A stretch of DNA of 64,000 nucleotides. Origin: Guyanagaster necrorhizus (taxonomy: Eukaryota; Basidiomycota; Agaricomycetes; Agaricales; Physalacriaceae). The DNA is taken from the NCBI RefSeq assembly GCF_019112545.1, contig NW_025064907.1, positions 124,001 to 188,000 on the forward strand. Direction: 5' to 3'. Shown here piece after piece: positions 56,673 to 64,000 of the stretch; position 1 is the stretch's first letter; each line of letters starts with the position of its first letter. The notes below the pieces were generated by a model, which saw nothing but the letters and a program-made list of their open reading frames with translations, was not told where the DNA came from and did no database searches. Both the position numbers and the translations under genes were made by a program.

Positions 56673-56866
56673 CTGCAGGAGTCAGTGCCACACCTAGCTG
56701 AACACGCTGGAAGATGTCACGTTCGCCGTCGTCAGTCAAGTCTGAATACTCCACGCAGACAATTTGTTTGTTCGCAAAAATACGCCGCAGTGACTCGGGG
56801 AGAATATTCTTTTGCTTGCCGGGAACTCCTGGGTGATCCCTATACCAATACTTTCGGCCTGTGTCG
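56673..56866 (-). pseudogene. Orphan exon of a DUF262 (GmrSD N-terminal-like) protein
   Basis: One open 194-nt exon bounded by an acceptor (CATAACCTAG, 56867) and a donor (GCAG|GTACGCC, 56672). It reads KYWYRDHPGVPGKQ, ILPESLRRIFANKQIVCVEY and DDGERDIFQRVQLGVALTPA. This is the part of DUF262 after its DGQQR motif, ending at the conserved IFQR.QLG..LT. In bacteria the domain belongs to GmrSD restriction systems; fungi carry standalone copies of unknown role. No exon with the DG(K/Q)QR active-site motif is visible upstream, and nothing follows downstream, where the inverted-repeat element sits. I regard it as a gene fragment. Confidence 0.72.
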
Positions 56867-58276
56867 CTAGGTTATGTAATGTCAGTAGTAGCTAAGGGAA
56901 AGACGACGCGAACGCACTGATCTCGGTCTGCAGGACATTGATGGCAAGCCAGTCAGCGGTAGAAGAGAGAAGACATGCTAAACAGTTCGTACGTGGTATC
57001 TGAACGGAGACCGATAAGTATAGAAATTAGAAAGATAAGACAAACACATTCACGAGACCCTCCATGACGGTTTTGTATTCGTGAGCGTGTACGCGGTTTG
57101 TATCGATTGAAGAAGACGACGACGACGAAATTTCTGCGGCGCATGAATGGAGGAGACATATACGCGGCTCACCTGCTCTCGTTCAATGTTGAACATTCAA
57201 CATTCAACTCCCTCTGGATTAGAAACATGCCATCGTCCGTATGGTCCGTCTCATCTCGCACCAAGGAAGAAAGACGCCGTTTTGACCAGCCTTCACCGAG
57301 CCGTTGGCGGTGAATATCACCTCGGCGGGGAAGGAAGCCTCAACGGTTGCATTGATCAGATCAGCTGTAGTTCATCCTCATGCAAGCGCATTACAGTACT
57401 AGAATGGTGTCCTTGAACGTGGTAAGTAATCGAAAGGACAAGACGATAGCTTTCAAGTATAACACAAACAAATTTCTTTGATGTTCCGCGATCGGACCGG
57501 AATCCGTTCGAATCCTTTTTCCTACTCCGACGGTCACCGTTCGTCTCTTCATGTTATCCAGCGACTCCTGCCTGTATGCTCGACGCCTTGGGGTCGTATT
57601 ACCTCTTGTAGGTACGAAAATTGCGGATCTGGACAAGCCGAAAGGAAGGAGAGCCGTTTGTGAAAGGAGAGCCGTTTGTGAAGGGTGCGCATCTAACTGT
57701 CGGTCAGAACAAGGAAGAAAAGGTGAAACGTTTTGTTTATCAAAATAAGTCTCAATTTCTTTCGAGTGTCGAGCTCGACAAGTATTAAGATCTTAGCACT
57801 CATGGTGACTTGCCCTAGCCAACATCACATCGCTGTTCCGGCCTGTGCGCTGGGAATACTTTCTATGGATGGTCATCTGACAACCTCTCTGTTAATGTTA
57901 CCATCTGATGAACGTTTTTTATCTTGATTTTCTTACAAATTTCTTGTAGATGATATAATATGGAGGCGTCACGCCAGCAGGAAAAATGCTTGTCAATCGC
58001 ACTGTTCTCTGCCTATGGTTCCTTCAATTTAAACTTGCCTTTCCAACAGGTTTTCGGCCTTTGTCGGTGTTAGTGTGGGTACCCCCCTTATATCGTCATG
58101 TGGTAGACCGAATCCCTGATTCAGCTACGCGTTGGCAGTGTGGGAGTTACATGGTTATATTTGTAATGTGGATACTAAATAAATACGAACAGAACAAAAG
58201 CATCCAAAATGCATAACACACAACGAAATGGGGAAAGGTCGGACGCCTGCGACCAGAATATAAAGGAAACGGTTTA
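56867..58276. other. Intergenic, no confident gene
   Basis: Frames at 57098-57416, 57478-57748 and 57986-58216 lack domains and splice support. Two back-to-back copies of 'ggagagccgtttgtgaa' occur at about 57648-57680. Confidence 0.4.
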
Positions 58277-59722
58277 TTACTGATACCAGATGCGTGCGCC
58301 CCTGCGTTCTCCAGTAACGACTGGCGTCTGGCGGTCCGTTTTATCCAGGCAATGAACGAGTTCAGCGTATGTTGTCTCCTTTTTCCAGTAACCAGACCGG
58401 AGAGCCCGCACAAATGAGTCCGTGAAAATCCCGATGTGTCCATCTGTGCCATCTTCCATTTTGACTTTCTTCGGCTTTGCAAACTGATATTCCTTACAGG
58501 CCGCCAGAACAACATGCGAGTTCATATCTGGGCACCAATCATCCGCTAAAATTGAACGGTAGCCAGGATGATCCTTCAGATGATCGTCCCCGGCGTGGAG
58601 TACTTCCTGACGCGTGGCGCGAATCATTGGTGGAGCGGTACGTGCTCCCGGCTCTGGTAAATCTCGGCTGACACTACCAGAGTGACAACAGTCGAGGATA
58701 ACCGTGATATGGTGCCCCTTTTTTTCAGCGATGAGGGTTAAGATGGTGTTAAATTCACGGTCGCTGATGTCGGGGATGGGATTATCGTTGGCGTCCAGCA
58801 TGTCACGGTCAATGGGGCAAAATGCTTCAACGGGTACGGTCCCATTTTCTCCCTCGTTATCATCAGGCTCTGACACCAGGTAGGACGAGCCGTGTCCAGA
58901 GTAATATATGATGATGTTGTCACCATACGCGATCTGGGGGTTCGTGATGATGCTTAAAAGCGCTCCAATGATATTAACACGGGTAGGCCTTTTTGGATCG
59001 TCAGGGGACATATGCTCCTCAGATCCGAGAAGCAGCTGTATTCTGTCCTTACTCATGCGGAGATCGTCCGTCAAGTATTTCTCTACTAGCTGTGCGTCTG
59101 GCACGGAGCCACGCAACGGGTAGGTCGGATACTTGTCGATACCAATGATGAGAGCCCAAAATCGAGAAGCGTCGACACGGTGTGGGGGCTAGAACACTGC
59201 GAGTCAGTGTCTGATCCAATCTGCACAGGTAAGGGTATGACTGACACCTGGGGGAGAGAGAGACGGTTCCAGTTTGACCGGAAGACTTCGCTTCGCGCGA
59301 CTATATTGAAGGCGGAAGTGGTAAAGCTTACAGAGTATTGCCACACTGCCTGCATCTTTGCTGCGCAATGCTTCATAGACAAGGTCAACCGAGTCAACAT
59401 CCAACTCTGACAACCGAAGCTTCCCCAATAGCTGCATCTCAAATTTCTCTAGCAGCTGTATTTCGTGTTCAATTGGATCCAGGATGGTGGAATGTTCGCG
59501 GGAGGCTTCCCCTCCTACCAAGTTGATAATGTAGGCTTCGATTTGACCCAAGTTAGCATGATAAACTTCACAACACGGATGACACTGACCTGAGGACATT
59601 GTTTCGAGAATGTGCAAGACATGCACGTCTAGCTGGCCCGAACGAACACCACCGCCATCATCACTATCCACAGAAGCGTCGTAGCAGGTATCACGGGGAC
59701 TCCATCGCGTCTGCGCTACCAT
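58277..59722 (-). CDS. Caspase-domain protein (metacaspase-like, peptidase C14)
   Basis: Cysteine protease of the metacaspase group, which cleaves after Arg/Lys and is tied to stress and cell death in fungi. The start at 59722 gives MVAQTRWSPRD. An exon-intron border near 59590 (S|GTCAGT) leads to a helical region (ILDPIEHEIQLLEKFEMQLL). After a further intron the caspase p20 begins with SRFWALIIGIDKYPTYPLRG (about 59100-59160). The catalytic His lies in DNIIIYYSGHGS and the catalytic Cys in TVILDCCHSGS; both are intact. The C-terminal part (SHVVLAACKEYQFA, HIGIFTDSFVRAL) ends GARIWYQ and TAG at 58277. The splice between about 59336 and 59170 is ambiguous because the obvious donor is out of phase with the obvious acceptor. 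Confidence 0.87.
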
Positions 59723-60170
59723 AACCTTGAATGTAGAAGCCTGAAAAACGAAAAAAAGAGGAGTATAGGACTGCTGAGGAGAAAGAAGAAAGAGACCAGC
59801 GCACGGCTTTTAACAAATGTCCTATTGCACGTTTCAGGATTGATATGGAAAGTAATCTAAGCGACGGATAGGAACTTGAAAAGTGGATAGAAGCACCAGG
59901 GCAAAAAAAATGACAGCTCAAAAAGGAATATGATGAAATGATGGTTAATTCGGAATCAGATGGCGAAGGGCACCAGACATACGCGCCCCGGTTAACCTTG
60001 GGGCAATGCGAGGATAGAAGGAAGATTATCCGCAGACTACTTGGGTCATTAACGGAGCATTATTTGACCCATTAATCGATGCGAAACAGGAGCAAGGCCA
60101 AGAACAAGGCTTTAGCTCCTACGCAGTCGCTGAACTTTCTTTCATATGCAATGACTGACTTTACGAGGTA
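59723..60170. other. Intergenic, promoter side of the caspase gene
   Basis: No gene seen. Contains a short A-rich run near 59903-59909. Confidence 0.35.
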
Positions 60171-60376
60171 GCTCGGGGTTCGGTTCCCAATATCCGAATG
60201 CTATCCCGGTGGAATGCAATATTTTACTGAGTCCTGCAGTAGGTACTTTGATAAGGCGTCTACGAAACTTGCGCAGGGTCGGGCATGGTGCAGCGACCAA
60301 CCATTGCCTCTCAAAACGAGTAGTTGGAAGTTTGTTCTCGGCAGCTTGGGGTTCGATTGCCGTATCCGGATGTTAT
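60171..60376. repeat. Two direct repeats of about 34 bp, 171 bp apart
   Basis: 'agctcggggttcggttcccaatatccgaatgctat' style sequence at 60171-60204 recurs as 'agcttggggttcgattgccgtatccggatgttat' at 60342-60376. Both contain a GGTTCGRTT core that resembles a polymerase III B box. No tRNA fold is evident. It could be part of a small repeat family. Confidence 0.45.
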
Positions 60377-61356
60377 TACTCAACAATTATTTTTGTCGAT
60401 GATGGGAGTAGCATCTGCAACGTGTCAAGGGGGAAACTGATCTCACTTTTCACGGATGAGCTGTGATAAGCAGAAAAGTATGCAGAGCCTAGGTAACAGC
60501 GAGGATGGTAGCCTCATCACTGAGACTTAGTCCATACTGTAGACTATCTCTCTGAGTTCTTCGGACAAAAGTCGGCCACAATGAACTGGCTTGTAGCTCA
60601 GAAGTCGCCATGGCACCACAATATGGAGTCCTTTCCTAGATTCATCTCTGACTGAACAAAAGTTGCACGACTTAATAGTATTCATAGCCTGTACGCCTTC
60701 TTGAGCAACTGCCGTGGTGCCTCTGATGCTGACTCAGACTCGAGCTTCTGCTCCGGCCTGAACTCTCCGAGAGGACAACGATGAAGAAACAAAACTGGCA
60801 GGTGAAACATCGTGCTAGTAGCATTTCTTGCACCGGAGGTGATGAAACTCCAGATCTGAGATCCAAACCAGAAACCCCATGCCCTTGAAGACTCGTCACT
60901 GCTGTTGCTCTCCCTTGATGGTTATCATTCTTGCATGTTTCTAGTCGGTCATTCTTCCTCGAGTCTCTAGCCATCCTGACATCTGCCATCCTTATGTTTG
61001 TCGAGCCACCCATTTGGTTTCTCTGGGACTCGTGATCAATGACAAATCTTCTAATTGTCTATTCAACACCGCCTTTCTCACAAGCCCGCCAGCCTGTGAT
61101 TCTCACGTTTCCATCTTAAAATAAACCAAGGACCCACCAAACACGAGGCTTCATCCTTGACTAGGAAAATAACGGTGTGGCACCATGGAATCTCTTCCTT
61201 GTTCTCATGCCCCAAGTATAAAAAATGACGCAGCCACGTACATACTAGGTATCCCAACTCTGCAGAACATGAATCAGGTACCGCCATCCCCCTTCTCATG
61301 TCTCGGATGCCCAAGCGCATGATCATCATGTCGTCTCGCCCGACTTCCCTCTCGAA
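60377..61356. other. Intergenic, no confident gene
   Basis: Minus-strand frames at 60672-61013 and 61078-61419 show no domain. Probably the upstream part of the broken gene that follows. Confidence 0.35.
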
Positions 61357-62368
61357 TTGCCTCCATTGTATTTTGAAGCAACAACAGGAGCAGACCCTTT
61401 GAGTCACACTCGCCACCACCCCTTTCTTTCTCCTCCACCTTCCCTAATCAAGAGGAGTCCACTTACCTTGCTCATCGCACCAGACTCACCGTACACTGTA
61501 ATTTCTGAGTTGGACTCTCACTCAGACTCTCTTGAAGATCTCTTCCGGCCACGAATTAGGTGTGTCATCATCAGTTCATTCGACAATATCCAAAAGACCT
61601 ATCAACATGGAGACACCATTGAGTCCGTATTTGTTCAGGACTTTCCTGATGCCAATCCCTTTCTCTTGATCGACTTTATCCAACGCTGCCCCATTCTAAC
61701 TTCACTTCGACGAGAGAATCCACATGAAACCTGACGATGTCGAAGATGTCCTACTATCACATGGGGGCGCTGATACGCTGCTTGTCGAGTTCTGAGTCCC
61801 ACGTTCCTTGGCTGTCCAGCAATCTAAAGATATCAATTGGCATTGACGAAAGTGACGAACAGGATGCATTCAACTTCCTCTCAGAATACCTATCATACTT
61901 GTGGAAAAGCAGAGAAGATATTAGAATCTCCTTTTTTCACTCCTCTTCGCCAGAATATCGTAAGGCAGAATTTCACTATCCAAACACCATCTACACTTAT
62001 TCGGCGTTCCACAGACTATCTGAAGTTGCACAAACCCATAGCCGGCGAAGGGACAAATCAATCACTCATTTTCTTGAAAGTGCAGATTTTGCTCTTGTGG
62101 TGCACTCTCCACAAACTCCAGAGAATATTGAGTGAGGAAAGTTTCAATGACATCAAGTCGGTCGTATTAATTGTTTGTGGGTCCGGTGAGGTGACCGAGA
62201 TAGACCAATGCTGTGGCAAGATCAGGGACCGCCGGAATTAGCTCGTCCTCCTCACCGATCAGGATTACAAGATGGAAACAAAATTCTCACCTGATGGAAA
62301 TCTCTTCGATGCTGAAGAAGCGGAGTTAGATGCGCTTGTAGATTGTTATCTCCAGTTATGTAATTGAA
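61357..62368 (+). pseudogene. Broken, unidentified protein-coding gene
   Basis: Successive plus-strand frames read as one protein interrupted by frameshifts and stops: RIRCVIISSFDNIQKTY ... FLLIDFIQRCPILTSL (to about 61710); MKPDDVEDVLLSHGGADTLL (61726-61795); SHVPWLSSNLKISIGIDESD ... FNFLSEYLSYLWKS (61790-62130); ESFNDIKSVVLIVCGSG ... then TAG at 62239-62241; LVLLTDQDYKMETKFSPDGN to a TGA at 62366. The leucine-rich style resembles the C-terminal half of Agaricomycete F-box/LRR proteins, but no F-box is visible. CpG content is intermediate, and a retrotransposon starts 130 bp downstream. Confidence 0.5.
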
Positions 62369-62500
62369 ACCGTGATATTAGTGACCCTGTGATAAGCAGC
62401 TTTATACAGAGTAGGAAAATTACCGAATTCTTCTTGTCTATCTATGTATGCATAAAAGACCTGGAAATCGCAATCAGGCAATCTTTGAAATATTATGCTG

Positions 62501-62882
62501 TGTTGTAGGAGAAAACCATATGATTCAACTTTTTATGTCAATGAAACTTATTAATAGAACACAGGCTCCACAGGATCATATACATATCACACTGAACAGA
62601 AATTCTTTGACAGTGAAATGTCATTCTATACTGTTTCATTCCTTGCCAGGTGAAGCATATAGTGTGTATCACCATGTTGGGATAGCAATCCCAAGCAAGT
62701 ACAAGAACATACTCAAAGATACAATGCCAGTCAGCAGCAGCTGACTTGGATCATGATCTGGACTCATTTAGTATCTTATAGAAAGATCTTGAAGTAATAC
62801 AAAATGCATTTAAGTAGAACATCTCTCTCTCAAGAAGCTAATTCTAATCCTCTGTACATTACTCTGCTCTCTACTTACAACA
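62501..62882 (+). repeat. 5' LTR of the second copia element
   Basis: A 382-bp LTR with perfect 7-bp inverted ends TGTTGTA...TACAACA. It is followed immediately by the primer-binding site. Its partner LTR lies outside the window. Confidence 0.87.
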
Positions 62883-62897
62883 GGTTATGGGCCCTGG
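62883..62897 (+). promoter_or_regulatory. Primer-binding site complementary to the initiator-Met tRNA anticodon arm
   Basis: GGTTATGGGCCCTGG is complementary to CCAGGGCCCATAACC, the anticodon stem-loop of initiator tRNA-Met. It differs by one transition from the site in the first copia element (GGTTATGAGCCCTG) and sits flush with the LTR. Confidence 0.8.
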
Positions 62898-62965
62898 CCA
62901 TAACTGAACTTACATTGCTACTCACTTCACACTCTTTCATACTTTATGTACACACATAGAACTGC

Positions 62966-64000
62966 ATGGATAGCCAGTCTGTGTATAGAATTGACCCCCT
63001 TAAGGGCCCAGAAAATTATCCAACAAGGAAAATCAAGATGATTGATATCCTAACTGATTTAGGACTAATTGATTATGCAGATGAAAGCATTCTGACCCCA
63101 GCAGACACAACACTGGTGGCAGATTGGAAGAAGAGCAATAGGAAGGCTCTTTCAACAATAAGATTGTGGGTTTCAGATGGCCTGCTGGTATATATTGCTG
63201 GTTCAAAGACTTCAGCAGAAGCCTGAAAAGCTCTGAAAGATATGTATGAGTCCAGGGGACCCATGGGAATTGTCCTTGTCAGAAGGAAATTCTTCAGAGC
63301 TCAGTGTGAAGAAGGAGGAAACATAGAGGAGCATATTAGGACTTTGAGGTCTTATCAGGAGGAGCTGACATTCTTTAAGCAGAAAGTTGAGAAGGAGGAC
63401 TTCTCTATTACACTGCTTACATCACTCCCAGAATCATGGAATTCATTTATTTCATCAGTGGATACTGCTGATTTAAAAGATTCTTACAAGTTGATTTTCT
63501 GAATTCTTCAGGAAGACATCTGATTAAAGGAAAAGACTCCTGATCAGACCATGACACTTGCAGCACATGGCAAGAAGCTCAATTCAAAAGTTACATGTTA
63601 CAGATGTGGGAAAACTGGTCACATCAGGATAAATTGCCCAAATGGAAAGAAGAATTCCAGAAAGTCATGGAAAGAAAAGAGAAAGGGTCAGACTCAGACA
63701 CATGTTGCCAAATCAGACTCAGAAGAAGAAGACTATGTATTTTATGCAACAGATGTTGCACTTATCTCACTCTCAGGAGTATTATAGCTAGAGAACTCTG
63801 GCACTACCAGACATATAGTCAAAAATAGATTATATTTTTCTGACTATATAGTCTCTCACCCTTCATTGCTCAAGAAGGAGTCAGAGAGTAAAATCAAGCA
63901 GACTCCAGATGGAAATGATGGCATTTTAGATGATTTCATGGATGCTGGAAATGCCAAACCAAAAGAGGAAACAGCCTCTGATGTATCATTGATCAAATCA
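62966..64000 (+). pseudogene. copia gag and protease start, lightly decayed
   Basis: Starts at 62966 (MDSQSVYRIDPLKGPENYPT). It shows the copia gag core (KMIDILTDLGLIDY, NIEEHIRTLRSYQEEL, LLTSLPESWNSF), then a CCHC knuckle CYRCGKTGHIRINC (63595-63636), a basic linker, and the protease start. The protease active site reads ENSGTTRHIV, where DSG is expected: Asp is Asn (GAC to AAC, 63794-63796). Premature stops are TGA at 63224-63226 (Trp expected), TGA at 63500-63502 and 63521-63523 (Arg expected), and TAG at 63785-63787 (Trp expected). It is far better preserved than the copia element at 12721, so it is younger. Confidence 0.87.

Larger units (their letters stand above)
62501..64000 (+). mobile_element. 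Second Ty1/copia element, 5' part (runs off the window)
   Basis: 5' LTR (62501-62882), a primer-binding site touching it (62883-62897), then gag with a CCHC knuckle and the start of protease. It continues beyond 64000. Coding is nearly in one frame but is interrupted by a few stops that are all explained by C-to-T or G-to-A changes. CpG is almost absent from 62501 on and present just before it, so the element edge coincides with the compositional edge. Confidence 0.9.

Noticed and set aside
1..64000. tRNA, rRNA genes and CRISPR arrays
   Set aside because: Both strands were looked over for tRNA-like B boxes and regular spacer repeats. The only tRNA match is the 14-15 nt primer-binding sites, and no spaced repeat array exists.

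Overview
This window looks like a nuclear chromosome segment of a mushroom-forming basidiomycete (Agaricomycetes). The evidence is the many short spliceosomal introns (about 45-75 bp, GT..AG), a class I hydrophobin, F-box proteins with coiled-coil N-termini, an AlkB-like protein with a zinc ribbon, SWIM/RING and DUF262 remnants, and chromodomain-type LTR retrotransposons. I cannot name the genus.

The window has three compartments. Bases 1 to about 18,100 are a nested retrotransposon graveyard that is strikingly poor in CpG. It contains several Ty3/gypsy chromovirus copies that share one LTR family (TGTTA...TAACA), one solo LTR with a target duplication, and one complete but dead Ty1/copia element with a perfect 5-bp target duplication. 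Bases 18,100 to about 62,500 are CpG-normal and hold the host genes. From 62,501 to the end a second, CpG-poor copia element begins and runs off the window.

In the genic part, in order, I see: an F-box gene with a frameshift; a hAT-type MITE; three small paralogous genes sharing an unusual 23-nt internal exon (the best candidate for something undescribed); a long AlkB-like/zinc-ribbon gene with a duplicated exon-intron unit at its 5' end; a hydrophobin pseudogene and an intact hydrophobin; a GDSL esterase-like gene that appears to have lost its catalytic Ser and His; a second F-box gene; a SWIM/RING zinc-finger pseudogene; a secreted DUF1593 nucleoside-hydrolase-like gene; a third hydrophobin relic; a decayed paralog of the AlkB-like gene's 5' end; a 16-exon amino-acid permease that converges on a Zn2Cys6 transcription factor; a 587-bp inverted-repeat element; an orphan DUF262 exon; a caspase-domain (metacaspase-like) gene; and a broken unidentified gene next to the last retrotransposon.

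The genes do not form one pathway. The permease and transcription factor could be a regulatory pair, but only position suggests it. The main themes are decay by C-to-T change in the repeats, and local duplication followed by pseudogenization (hydrophobins, the AlkB-like gene, the small-gene family). Exon boundaries were read by eye from splice consensus and frame; where they are uncertain the entry says so.
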